NCBI GenBank assembly: GCA_951640165.1
Contig: OX621260.1
Coordinates: 11,240,001-11,304,000 of the forward strand
Source of the DNA: Pseudoips prasinana
Lineage: Eukaryota; Arthropoda; Insecta; Lepidoptera; Nolidae
Direction of reading: 5' to 3'
Length of the DNA: 64,000 bases
In this document: piece after piece, positions 52,529 through 62,469 of the stretch
Numbering within the stretch: position 1 is the stretch's first letter
Layout of the letters: each line of letters starts with the position of its first letter
Notes under the pieces: generated by a model
The model's database searches: none
What the model saw: only the letters and a program-made list of their open reading frames with translations
Told to the model about the DNA's origin: nothing
Made by a program: the position numbers and the translations under genes

Positions 52529-52929
52529 GAGAAACTGCGGTATTTTGGAAGAGAAAATGTTACGTAGCTTCCCGAACGCTGCCCAGCCGAGTTGGATTCT
52601 ACAATTGATCTTCTTCTCGAAGTTGGACCTACCTTGTTGGATGGTATGTCCTAGTCTCTAACGTTCAATTGAGTGGGTACAACAATGATTTTCGTCTTAT
52701 CCATGTTTATTTTTCAGACCCACTTGTTGAGAAACTCTGCTGAGGTCATTGAGCATTGTACCGAGATTTTCCATGGTCTCAGTCATGACTGCTCAAATTC
52801 AAATTTCCTTTATTGCTTGTTACAGGTTGTTTACAATTATATAGTTGTTATCATGCGTTATAAGTTCGCTGTAACATACCCATAAGGTGTACAATATTTT
52901 CTAAAACTAAAGATCAAAAACCTATGATG

Positions 52930-53180
52930 TCCTAATTCCAGATAAACACATATATTATCAATTTACTAATTGGCAAATTCTCATTGGCAAATCGATGGTG
53001 AGTGATGTACTTGCCATTGACATTGCTAAAGCCTTTCCAGTCCAGAAGCTTGAAGACATCTCCCAATGCAGTGGTGAATAGTTTCAGGAATATAACATCT
53101 CCCTGTCTCACGCCTCGCTGTAAGTGGATAGGTTTCGAATTGTAGTCCTGGTGTGGAAATGGATGCGTGTGGCGAGTCAA
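52930..53180 (-). pseudogene. RTE reverse transcriptase palm fragment
   Basis: IHLQRGVRQGDVIFLKLFTT, LLDWKGFSNVNGKYITHHRF, then ANENL where the catalytic FADD should be. The active site is therefore destroyed. An insertion follows at about 52945. Confidence 0.8.
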
Positions 53181-53384
53181 AAACTTTGAGATCTGTCTGT
53201 TGAGCCGCCGGTGTCAGGTAGCATCATCTGAGGAGTTCAGAACCATTATCCGTCTTTCTTCCATAAGTTGCAGGGTAAAGTCAGAGATCTTTTTAGTTCT
53301 GTTTGTACAGCAGCCCTTGAAGAATTTAGACCCAGCCGTATGGACAGCTTCTACAAGCTTGTCGTAGTATGAGTCCACTTGACT

Positions 53385-53570
53385 GCATGTGTGGCGTGGT
53401 GGCTGAGACAGTCACCTCGCCACTGCATGTCGCGGGTTTGAATCCCGCGCCGGAGAGCTATTTGTGTGACCCATAAATATTGTTCTGAGCCTGGATGTAA
53501 TTTGTGTTCGTCTATTATATGTTTTGTAAAGTACCTATAAGATTGGATTACCTAGTGCTACGCATTCGAA
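53385..53570 (+). mobile_element. tRNA-derived SINE family C
   Basis: Head gtggcgtggtggctgagaca, B box gggtttgaatccc, then a body with gttctgagcctggatgtaat. It interrupts the RTE relic. Not a functional tRNA. Confidence 0.65.
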
Positions 53571-53582
53571 ACGGTTTTGCAA

Positions 53583-54028
53583 TTAGAGCTGAAATGGTTC
53601 GGGGTTTTGGACGTGGATAGGTAAAGATCGGAGCGTAGACTTTCTCAGTCGGGACCTCTGCAACTTGACATTAAGGTTCAATGAGCCTCTCATCAGTCTG
53701 TGATTGCTGCCAATTTTATTCGCATTGAACATCTGTCGTCTCATCGACAAGATAAAGTCTATCTCATTTTTGGTTTTACCATCGGGGTTCACCCAGGTCC
53801 ATTTGCGGTGATCCGACTTTCTGAATAAGGAATTCATCATTAAGAGTTCCTCCTTCTCCATGAAGTCGGCCAACATTTGGCCCCGGGGGTTCCAGTCTCC
53901 AGTTCCAAATTACCCCACTCCAGCCCATTACCGAACCGTTTGCCCAGCTTCGCGTCAAAGTCCACAAATGACCACAGTGAAAGGGTTTTTAGAGCTATGT
54001 ATGGCTCTTGATATATCCTCAACCTCAT
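53583..54028 (-). pseudogene. RTE endonuclease C-terminal fragment
   Basis: 53876-53583: FMEKEELLMMNSLFRKSD, RKWTWVNPDGKTKNEIDFIL (the WTW..P.G.....IDFI block) and GSNHRLMRGSLNLNVKL (SDH to SNH change, normally GSDHRLVR). The adjoining 54028-53776 frames hold FVDFDAKLGKRFGN, matching the GDFNAKxG block with the Asp-Phe-Asn changed. Both catalytic sites are altered. Confidence 0.78.
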
Positions 54029-54480
54029 CGTCGGAGTTCGTCGAAGTCGGCGCGTATACCTGTATTACCTTCAACGAATGCCGCTTGGTAATTCTGAGAA
54101 TAAGTAACGCCACCTTAGTCGACACACTCTCGATTTTCTCTACGTTGTCCCAAGTGTTTGTCCTAAGGTGAAACCACCTTGGGACAGTAGGTCGCCGTTA
54201 GTTCCGGAAATAGAGCAGGTTCCCGGATTTTAGGATTATCGTGCCCTCTTCGGACTTGAGACAATCTTATGATATCCCAATGTAACTTGCTCAGTTCCTC
54301 CTCCAGTACGATGATCTTCTCGTCGGTCCGCAGTATGCGAGTGTTATATGTTGCCAGGGTCAGAGGTTATCGGTTTTGGTAAAACGGCGTCTGCTGGGGG
54401 TTTTTAGCACCCCGGTTTCTATTTCCTTATTTTCTGTCTCTATTTCTGAACCTGTTGTCTCAGCGAAATATTGTGTTCCA

Positions 54481-54830
54481 TTATTCTTTTTCAGGGTAAC
54501 CCTGTGAGACTTGTTCAATAAGGGTTTCAATAATAGCTCGAGTTGTTATAATATTACTTGTTTCATCTTCAGAATCTCTCGACAAAATGGGGTTTATTCG
54601 TTCAAATCTCTTTGCTCTTTTTTTCTTCTTATCCAATGAAATATTGATGTCTATTAAATAACTAAGTTTCGTTTTTATTTTCTTCTTCTTCTGTGTCCGG
54701 AATCCATGTAGATCCAGAATCAGCAAAATATTCTTCATCTGTTGAAGGTGGCATTGGTATGATACCCGAAATGGGACTTGACCCTCTGATTTCCTCTGAT
54801 GACAACTTAAGTTATTTAATTTTATTTGCC
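54481..54830 (-). other. Region upstream of the RTE relic, weakly coding-like
   Basis: The minus strand reads DEEYFADSGSTWIPDTEEEE in broken frames near 54760-54670, followed by a Lys-rich stretch. It may be the 5' part of the LINE or a separate protein fragment. No family could be named. Confidence 0.3.
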
Positions 54831-54939
54831 TAGCATCTTATAATTAATCTGTATCTTGTTGTAGAAGAAATAAATAACATCAAATATTTATAAATTAGAT
54901 GCACTATATCAGAATTATGAATAGCAGAATTAAATAAAT

Positions 54940-55307
54940 ATAGTTATTTAGTTTTCCTCGAACTAAGTTAGTTTTGCAAAAGATTTTTTAAGTTGAGGAA
55001 AAATTCAACAACTCAAGTTATTTAACTTATTCGACATTCATCTTGTCATTGACCAGAGTTATTGATTTATTTACTGAGTTATTTAGTTTTCCTTTAAAAA
55101 AATTGTGTTTGTCTGAAGATATTTATTATTCCATCTGTCATGACCTGTTTGACAAAAATGGCTATATCTTTGGAACGGAATTAGATATGAAAATGCCTGT
55201 AAGGCTAAAATATGCGGTATGTTTTAGGTGTTTTGAAAATAGGAAAAAGTCCAAATCGCCAAAATCGGACTTATTTAGTTTTCCAACTACGGGGACGAAT
55301 ATATATT
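54940..55307. repeat. Repeated tatttagttttcc motifs and TIR-like end
   Basis: The motif (gagt)tatttagttttcc occurs near 54945, 55080 and 55275. The last is part of the 36-base inverted repeat shared with 51537-51571. Three spaced copies in one orientation near this end and one inverted copy plus one direct copy near the other end look like subterminal repeats of a DNA transposon. Confidence 0.6.
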
Positions 55308-55828
55308 ATATTATATATATACATCCCGCTACCTATTGGGCATCCTTTCATTTTGCATTATTACGACGTCCACCAGTTCCACTTAAAATATATTAATTGT
55401 TACAGCGTATATCAGAGGCTAAGGCATTGTCGAACATTGTTTTCATAACAGATTTCTGAAATTTTGGCACATATCGATATACACATATACGTATATCAAT
55501 AGGCATATTGTAATCGATTAGAGCTCCAGCCAACTAATTATCCGGCTTCCTATGATATACATAATTTCATTTACGTTTTCCAATCTATCCCAAGTCCTAT
55601 GAACAATGCGACGTTGCCCCTCTTCTCTCTGTGCTAAGATATAATAATCATGTGGATAAACATTATTCACGTGCAATACAGGTATGCTAGCGTAAGTTTA
55701 AAGTATTGAAAATATAAAATCATTACGATAATAAATTACACAAGGAATATTGGGTAGTTAGTCGAACGGGGTCCATGCATACAATAACTAGGGAGTGCAT
55801 TATTTAAATAATAATAAATGTTATGTAC
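55308..55828. other. AT-rich sequence, no gene
   Basis: Short frames only, no recognised repeat except a few tatac(g/a) runs leading into the palindromic cluster. Confidence 0.4.
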
Positions 55829-55942
55829 ATATACGAACGTTGCAATGTCTTAAAAGATCCACAATATTTTTTTGACGTCCAGGATGTTAAATGATAAATG
55901 GTTTGAAACTTTTATGATATTGCAAGGTCCGTATACTCGTTG
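55829..55942. repeat. Palindromic unit 1
   Basis: Left arm from acatatacgaacgttgcaat, centre tttgacgtccaggatgttaa, right arm cttttatgatattgcaaggt and ccgtatactcgt. About 114 bp, one of the cleanest units. Confidence 0.85.
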
Positions 55943-55954
55943 TTAAACTAATTA

Positions 55955-56995
55955 GAAAAGGCGAAGTAATCAACATAAAGAGTGACAGTAACAGAGAGAG
56001 GTGTCCGGCAAGGAGACCCGATTTCACCAAAATTATTCATAGTAGTAATGGGAGAGCTGAAATTTTTGATATGCCGATGATATAGTTTTATATTCGGAAA
56101 CTTGGTGTGGGACCAATTAAACAAAATGGTAAATGAATTAAACTAGGCTAGTAAAAAACTGGTTTGGAAATGAATCTGGATAAATCTAAAATCTAAAATG
56201 TCTTACCGCAGTACAACGTCTATCGCAACAAATAATACTCTTCTCGAGTTTGTCAACTATTACATATAAGTATTATGTAATAGTTGACAAACTCGAGAAG
56301 AGTATAATTAAACAAACAATATAGTTAAAAAAATCTCCTTTAGTAAGGAAAGAAACAATGAAGAACTTAACCGAAGAGCTCATAAGGAAATAAGAAAGTC
56401 ACAACTTCCGCTACCGACCAAGAAAATAGTCATGGATACAAGACTTCTACCGTGCCTTCGGTTGCCAAACTTGGACCTTCGATCTCAAACCAGGACAAAA
56501 TTCGAACTATAGAAGAATGGAAAGAAGTTACCTAGGTATAAAACTGAAGAATAAGGAAAAGAACGTGAAAAGTATGCGATGCCTTAACTTTTGCAATGGA
56601 GTCCAAATGGTAGTGGGCGGGTCACGAAGCCCGTTACAAGGAGGATAGATAGTCTGGGCCAAGAGGCACCCGGTTCAAGAGGTCGATCAAGGGCCAGATG
56701 GGCAGACAAAATTGTAGCCGGCGCGGGTAGAAGTTGGCTAGACAGAGCTAATGACAGAGAAGGATGGCATTCCTTGGGGGAGGCTTTTACCTGAAAGGGG
56801 TCCATACACTAAATAATTAGGTAGTGGATAATTAAAAGAAATAATGATTACACTAATTACAATATAGAATATATAATTAAAAATCAAATTCATCTAAGTG
56901 TAATAAATGTAATTAAATTATAGGCTAATAAGTTACCAATAGTTATCGTTCAATGTGTATTATGCATGGAATTAAATAAAGCTTTATTATTATTA
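55955..56995 (+). pseudogene. RTE-like LINE fragment (plus strand)
   Basis: Around 56000-56100: RERGVRQGDPISPKLF, then a YADDIVLYSET block in a shifted frame. After a decayed stretch come LPLPTKKIVMDTRLL-like (about 56400) and, in the frame 56591-56794, GQEAPGSRGRSRARWADKIV and REGWHSLGEAFT. These are the RT core and the C-terminal tail of an RTE-group ORF. It ends in an (att)n tail at about 56995 and lies between palindromic units 1 and 2. Confidence 0.75.
56235..56305. repeat. Perfect 32-bp inverted repeat (hairpin)
   Basis: Arms 56235-56266 and 56274-56305 with a 7-base loop (taagtat). The arm includes ttctcgagtttgtcaactat. It lies inside the RTE fragment, whose coding match is interrupted there, so it is an insertion or local inversion-duplication. 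Confidence 0.9.
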
Positions 56996-57113
56996 CATAT
57001 ACGGACGTTGCAATGTCCTAAAAGCTCCACAATATTTTTTTGACGTCCAGGATGTCAAATGAATAATAGTTTGATACTTCTATGATATCGCAACGTCCAT
57101 ATAGTCGTATATA
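56995..57113. repeat. Palindromic unit 2
   Basis: Starts acatatacggacgttgcaat. Centre 57040-57060 ttgacgtccaggatgtcaa. Right arm tatgatatcgcaacgtccat and agtcgtatatatc. Confidence 0.88.
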
Positions 57114-57389
57114 TCTAATACCTGTTAAATGTGTAAATGATTACATATATGGATATTTGGGACTGGGCGTATGCTTTTATGTTGATATACGTCAGATTTT
57201 GCAACGCAGGCAAGCGACACAGGTACAGGCGCCCAGCGTAATCCAGAACAGAACACACGAATGTCAGTGTCACGCCTGAACTGCAGGATACGCAGCTGTC
57301 ATGTTCACGTATTAATATATCTGCTACTGAGCTTCATCGCCTGAGACCCAGCTTACGTTTAGTTACAATTTCGTTACTGTACACTTTCT

Positions 57390-57600
57390 ATCATTTGACG
57401 TCCAGGATGTATAATGAAAAATATTTTGAAAATGTACGATATTTCAACGTCCATATACTCGTATATGTCTAAATACGTATGAAATATTCTGTAAAATATT
57501 GGTTTAAGATGCTTAATTAGGGTACTGATAACCTAATACGCCTATTTTTATGCTCATGCGCATAAAGTCTTTTCGTGGTAGACTTCATTGTATAAGTTAT
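57390..57600. repeat. Palindromic unit 3 with long right arm
   Basis: Centre at 57394-57412. The right arm continues past ctcgtatatgtctaaatacg to ttaattagggtactgataac and catgcgcataaagtc. This long arm is matched, inverted, at 61619-61760. Confidence 0.8.
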
Positions 57601-57889
57601 TATTGAACGTAGTTTGTTTTAGCCCACTGTATTAGACATAAATTTATTTTAAAATATTTGATAATGCCTCAAGTAAATTATCAGTAACTGTAATATCTCA
57701 ATCACTAAATATGTAACTATCCAAACATAGATAGATAGATAAACTTTTTATTGTATACCTAAAGAAACAATTTTAGAAGGTTACATTACCAAAACGCCTA
57801 AAATTTTTTTGTCATGCCCCTATTTTGTGTTTGATTTTATTTTCGATTAATTTTCTATAAGGTTTTAAATACTGTTGCTTTGCACAGTT

Positions 57890-58090
57890 ATTTGAACATA
57901 TATGGATGTTAAAATGACATAGAAGTATCACAATATCTGTCATTCAACGTCCAGGATGTCAAATGAAAAATATTTTGAACATTTACGATATCGTAGCGTC
58001 CGAATACTCGTGCATATTTATATACGTATAAAATATATTGTAAATTAACAGTTTAACGAACTTACTAAAGATACTGATAATCTAATGCCA
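57890..58090. repeat. Palindromic unit 4
   Basis: Centre at 57944-57963 (caacgtccaggatgtcaaat). The right arm ends in aacttactaaagatactgat and is the inverted partner of the left arm of unit 5. Confidence 0.82.
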
Positions 58091-58855
58091 TCATTGCTGT
58101 GAGACAACTAATTCTCGAGGATCTTCATGTGATGTGTCGAAAGATAGAGGCTCTTTTAGGCATCTCAGGTACAACCATTCGGAAGATCTTGCATGAAGCT
58201 CTTAGTTTGAAAAAGCTATTTTACCGTTTGATACCGCATCTGCTTTCCGAAGATCACAGGGTGGCCCACGTCAGATGGTCTAACTAACTCTGCAAAGGTT
58301 CAACCGAGAAGAGTCAAATCACGTCTACGACATCATCAGTGGTGAAGAATCTAGGATGTATGCCTACGATCCTGTTCCAATCAAGGTTCAATCTGGGTCT
58401 TTCAAGAGGAGCCAAAGCCGACTAAAGTTGTTCGTCCTCGAAGCATTTCTAAGAAGGTGGTGGCCACGTTCGTTGGAAAAACTGGCCATGTTGCGACTAT
58501 TACACTTGAAGATCTTAGGACGGTTAACGCAGAGTGGTGTACCACGACAACGCAAGTTCACACAGCGCTCGTCAAACGATTGAGTATTTGAAACAGGGAA
58601 AGTAGAAATTCTTGACCATCCTCCATACAGTTCTGACCAAAGCCCTATCTATATTAATATTTCCTAAAATTAAGAAAAGTCTTCGTGGTCAAAGGTCCCA
58701 GTCCGGCGAAGAAGCAGTCGACGCTTTCAAGTCAGCCATTTTGAACATCCCCACTTTAGAGTGGAATAAATGTTACAATAACTGGTTTGAGCGAATGGAA
58801 AAGTGTATTAAGCTACCTGGTGAATACTTTGAAAACCAGTAAAAAGTACTAAGGT
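58090..58855 (+). pseudogene. mariner-type transposase relic
   Basis: Pieces in three frames: DLHVMCRKIEALLGISGTTI and LLSEDHRVAHVRWSN (helix-turn-helix and WVPHxL-like region); then SGEESRMYAYDP, where relatives have GDESW with the first catalytic Asp (here Glu/changed); then a block around 58440-58560; then a DHPPYSS-like block near 58615 (second Asp). The last is FPKIKKSLRGQR and EWNKCYNNWFERMEKCIKLP, the mariner C terminus. Overall about 250 codons of a ~345-codon transposase, with multiple frameshifts. No terminal repeats were found. Confidence 0.8.
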
Positions 58856-59335
58856 TTTAGTTGTGTTTTTTCTTCAAACGACAAACCTTAAAAGGCATGC
58901 CTCGTATCTACTTCCTTGTAATTTATGTTATATTTATGTGTCAGTATGTTTGGTAAGGAACACCTTTAATACAGCAGATATTGCACGTTCTTGTTAAGTA
59001 ATAATCAGGTTATTAGAGGCAAAAGCAATTTATCTCAAATAAACAAAAGTCGAATACTGTAGGTAATAATAACTTCCATTTATATAAAGATCATGGGGTT
59101 TTCAATAATCATGACTTCCGAAAATATATCCCACGATTTAAATATATTTCAAGTATCTGCGATCCATATACCTAAGTACTATTAAAAATATAGAATCATG
59201 ACTAATATAATGAAATATACCAAGACTTTATGCGCTTAGTGCGTACGCCACTAAAATGATAACTCCTATAAGATTAGCAGTATCGTTACTAAGCCCCATA
59301 AACTGTTAATTAACAATAATTTTTATACACATTTA

Positions 59336-60096
59336 AGGGATGAAAATGAATGTAGGTAAGACGAAAGTAATGGTATTTGAGAGGGATGAATACACGACAA
59401 CGTGTGATATTGTGATTGGAGGAGAGAAAGTCGAACAGGTGAATGAGTTTGTATATTTGGGAACTTTGTTTACGAGAGATGGGAAATATGAAAAAGATAT
59501 TGTTAGAAGAGTAAATGCGGGGAATAGAGTGAATGGGGCACTACACGCCTTTATGAGTAGCCGGCAAGTATCAAAGAAGGCTCGACTAGCCGTGCACGAT
59601 GGAGTGTTAGTGCCAACTTTAATGTATGGAAGTGAAAGTTGGGTATGGCAGAAAAAGAATGAAAGTAAAATAAATGCAGTGGAAATGAGAGCTCTGAGAA
59701 GTATGTGTGGTGTGACTTTGAGAGACAGAATTCGAAATACTGATGTAAGAGAGCGTTGTGGTGTGAAAGAGGATGTAGTCACAAAGATTGAAAAAGGCAT
59801 GCTGAGATGGTTTGGCCATTTAGAAAGGATGAATGAAAGAAGATTGACAAAAGAAGTATACCTGGCCTGTGTGAATGGGACAGCCGGAAGGGGAAGACCA
59901 CGTCGAACATTCTCTGACCAAATTGGAGATGTTCTCAAGAAAGGGCAGGTCAGAAGTACCCTAAACCGGCGAGCATGTATGAAGAATATAATGTCAGTAA
60001 TCGAGGCAAAAGAAGTATGCAAAGATCGTGACAAATGGAAATCCGTTGTCTCTGCCTACCCCTCTGGGAAACAGGCGTGAGTCTATGTATGTATGT
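59336..60096 (+). mobile_element. 5'-truncated non-LTR retrotransposon insertion
   Basis: The insert is flanked by a 7-bp target duplication (acattta at 59329-59335 and 60097-60103). It ends in a (tatg)n tail (60084-60096). It contains only the C-terminal end of a LINE ORF. Confidence 0.75.
59340..60080 (+). CDS. LINE ORF C-terminal part, 246 codons, intact frame
   Basis: Reads [32 protein letters not shown] (thumb FLG-like motif), [66 protein letters not shown] and a final [14 protein letters not shown]. This is the thumb and tail of an RTE-like or related reverse-transcriptase ORF. The catalytic palm is absent because the insertion is 5'-truncated. The start Met is only the first in frame. 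An undamaged frame over 246 codons points to recent insertion. Confidence 0.8.
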   Translation: MKMNVGKTKVMVFERDEYTTTCDIVIGGEKVEQVNEFVYLGTLFTRDGKYEKDIVRRVNAGNRVNGALHAFMSSRQVSKKARLAVHDGVLVPTLMYGSESWVWQKKNESKINAVEMRALRSMCGVTLRDRIRNTDVRERCGVKEDVVTKIEKGMLRWFGHLERMNERRLTKEVYLACVNGTAGRGRPRRTFSDQIGDVLKKGQVRSTLNRRACMKNIMSVIEAKEVCKDRDKWKSVVSAYPSGKQA

Positions 60097-60349
60097 ACAT
60101 TTACATATTACGCGTAAACGGACGTTACAATATCGTAAATGTTTAAACTATTTTTGATTTGACATCCTGAACGGCAAATGCTAGATAAAGTTATAGTTAA
60201 ACCAAATTTTAGCCAAGTGTATGCTGGGACCCCAAGGTTAATTCTGTTATGGCAAACGCTAAGCTTCTGAGTCTCCTGCCCTGCGTTATAAAATCATACC
60301 CTTGATTCCAAACATCCATATAAATATAATGATTTGCACGTTTTACAGA

Positions 60350-60495
60350 TATTTAGATATATACGAGTATTCGGAGGTAGTATTATCATAATAGTTTTAT
60401 ACTATTATTTATTGGACATCCTGGACGCCATATAATAAATATTGTGAAAGTTTTATGACATTTAAATGTCCGTATATGTTCAAATAACTGTAAAA
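60350..60495. repeat. Palindromic unit 6
   Basis: Left arm tatacgagtattcggaggta. Centre 60412-60430 ttggacatcctggacgcca. Right arm gaaagttttatgacattt and aatgtccgtatatgtt. Confidence 0.78.
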
Positions 60496-60804
60496 GGCAC
60501 GAGTGTTTAAAGCCTGAAAACCAATAAATATTTAGTTTCGACCTGCATCACAAGGCATTAGACATTAATTTTAAATTTTATATCTTACGCTATTTTAAAC
60601 TTGATTCCAGAATTAAGTATTTATACTATAAAGGTGACTACGAAGCAATCTTTTAAGTATAGACTGGCCTACTGAGTTGTTGCATAAATGTGTTGAGGAT
60701 GCGGTTGATCATTTTTATTCAAGTTTAATCATGCTTATCGACAAGTATATTCCCAAAATACATATAAATAATAATCGTCATTTCCCATAACACATGTCAT
60801 GAAA

Positions 60805-60925
60805 ATTATAAACGGACGTCAACAATCCCAAGATATTAATAAACGAAGACTAGACTTTCCGCACTTAAAGCCAGCGACATAAAATGATAGCTTCCATTCG
60901 TTGAGCAATGTATTAACCTACAATA
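60805..60925. repeat. Direct repeat flanking unit 7, copy 1
   Basis: From attataaacggacgtcaaca to ttaacctacaat. A near-identical copy lies at 62975-63097. Both start with a piece resembling the palindromic arms. Confidence 0.88.
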
Positions 60926-60949
60926 TATTTTATACGTATTAAGACATAT

Positions 60950-61085
60950 ACGAGTAATCGGACGTTGCATTATCATAAAAGTTACAAACTATTATAAATT
61001 TGACAACCTGGACGTCAAAAAAAGATTGTGAATCTTTGACGACGTTGCAACGTCCGTATATGTACATAATATTTATCTAAATAAC
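60950..61085. repeat. Palindromic unit 7
   Basis: Left arm atatacgagtaatcggacgt, centre 61000-61018, right arm gacgacgttgcaacgtccgt. The right half contains acgttgcaacgt, a small perfect palindrome of its own. Confidence 0.82.
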
Positions 61086-61169
61086 TCACAAATGTTTAAA
61101 TACTTATGAGTTTTTCAGTTATTTAAGTACATATATGATATCCTACTAGACAATAAATGGAAATCAAAA

Positions 61170-61268
61170 TCTAACACAGTAAAATTGGCGTGGTTGGTCG
61201 ACAATTGCCTTTCACGCCGCAGGTCGTGCGATCGATTCCCACTCGGGATAGATATTTGGTATACAGCT
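61170..61268 (+). mobile_element. tRNA-derived SINE family B, head only
   Basis: ggcgtggttggtcgacaatt, then cacgccgcaggtcgtgcgat and a B-box-like cgattccc. Only the head region is present before AT-rich sequence. Confidence 0.6.
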
Positions 61269-61383
61269 GCCTTAAAGAAGTTAATTAAGGAGAAATACAA
61301 ATTCTCATATATAATATATCAATTCATATATATAAATAAAAAATTATGGAATTTTTTCTGACGGTGAATCTTTAAAAAAATTT

Positions 61384-61600
61384 ACAGACTGTGTCGGCGG
61401 CAGGAAAATGATTATTATTTGATATACAATCATATTGTATCGAACCAGGTGACTTACGACGCGCTTGAACAAACGACTAAAAATGCTTAGGATTCATCTT
61501 AATTGATTCCACGATTGATAGAATATTATAATAATCATTTTCCTGCCGCCGACACTGTCTGTTAATTTTTTAAGTAAGTCACCTGGTTCGATACAATCAT
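61384..61600. repeat. Interlocked pair of inverted repeats
   Basis: X (61384-61418, gtgtcggcggcaggaaaatg core) pairs with X' (about 61528-61563). Y (61434-61457, gtatcgaaccaggtgactta core) pairs with Y' (about 61573-61600). The order is X, Y, X', Y', so the two inverted pairs interlock like a pseudoknot rather than nest. Confidence 0.85.
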
Positions 61601-61618
61601 AACTTATATTATTAAATC

Positions 61619-62045
61619 TACCAAGAAAAGACTTATGCGTCAAGTGGTGAGCATAAGAATAGGCATATTAGGATAGCAGTACCCTAATTAAGTACCTTTT
61701 ACTATTATCTTACAAAATATGTCATACGTATTTAGACATATACAAATATATGGATTCAATATCGTAAATTTCAAAATTATATAGCACTAGCTGTACCCCG
61801 CGGTTTACCCGCGTTACCTTTATGAATTATAGCCTATATGTTATTCGATATATAAACTATATTAATACAAAGTTTCACCAAAACCCGTTCGGTAGTTTAT
61901 GCGTGAAAGAGTAACAAACATACACACTCACAAACTTTCACCTATATATTCGTGTGATTTGATGTCTCGGAGGTCAAAAGACAGATAGTGTCGAATTTAA
62001 TAAAATTTTAGCTAAGTGTATGCTGAAACTTGGGCGATACAGTAA
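61619..62045. repeat. Palindromic unit 8, split by a Helitron-like element
   Basis: Left arm 61619-61786 (acttatgcgtcaag, cagtaccctaattaag, catacgtatttagacatata). Then the insert 61787-61952. The centre is at 61959-61977 (tttgatgtctcggaggtcaa), more diverged than the others. The right flank (taagtgtatgctg) matches the flank of unit 5 at 60216. Confidence 0.7.
61787..61952 (-). mobile_element. Non-autonomous Helitron-like element
   Basis: Begins ctagctgtaccccgcggttt, then acccgcg (hairpin end on the minus strand), contains gttcggtagtttatgcgtga, and ends near cctatatattcgtg. Confidence 0.6.
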
Positions 62046-62089
62046 AGGGTAGAGCAATTTTTAATACTATTATTCATCGCGAATCCAGC

Positions 62090-62345
62090 CAGCTTCTCAC
62101 ACTGGTTCGTAAGTGATTGGCGAGGTTAAACAACTAGGCTCGCGGTGAGTCCATATATGGATGACTGCCATAGTGGTTTAATTGCTGAGTGTGCTTCGGA
62201 AGGCACGTTTAACCGTCGGTCACGGTTTTGCCCAGTAGACAACATCCGTCGTTAAGCCATGAAAGATGCCTAATGGACGGCTTGAACAACACTGACACTA
62301 GGGTAACCACTGCCCATACGATTTGTAGTAGTAATAGGTGAAAAT
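62090..62345. repeat. Dispersed lepidopteran-type repeat
   Basis: GC-richer, with tgcttcggaaggcacgttta, taaaccgtcggtc and gtcgttaagccatg blocks that I recall as common in moth and butterfly genomes. Non-coding; the class is unknown. Confidence 0.45.
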
Positions 62346-62469
62346 ATTGACAGCTGCGTATGCTGCGGCTCAGGCACGACACAGACTTGCATGTGTGTTG
62401 CAAAATTGTACGTTAAAGCTTACGCTTAGTCTCAAATGTCTAAACATGTAAATATTTGCATATTTTACA

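Larger units (their letters stand above)
52130..54420 (-). mobile_element. RTE-type LINE relic (minus strand)
   Basis: In minus order: endonuclease start (about 54350-53950, with LSKLHWDII-like and KSHT remnants), endonuclease end (53876-53583), RT (about 53180-52930) and the C-terminal tail (52528-52200). It is interrupted by a SINE (53385-53570) and by another insertion at about 52790-52945. All frames are broken. Confidence 0.75.
59200..60200. repeat. Palindromic unit 5, split by a LINE insertion
   Basis: Left arm 59200-59335 (gattagcagtatcgttacta, ctgttaattaac), interrupted at acattta, resuming at 60097 with catattacgcgtaaacggac. Centre at 60159-60177. The right arm diverges after gcaaatg. 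The left arm is the inverted partner of unit 4. Confidence 0.78.

Noticed and set aside
53390..53460. tRNA gene
   Set aside because: B-box-like gggtttgaatccc is present, but the cloverleaf is not complete and a SINE body follows.
59333..60034. 233-codon minus-strand ORF
   Set aside because: It is the antisense of the LINE C-terminal frame 59340-60080, which has clear RT-tail motifs.
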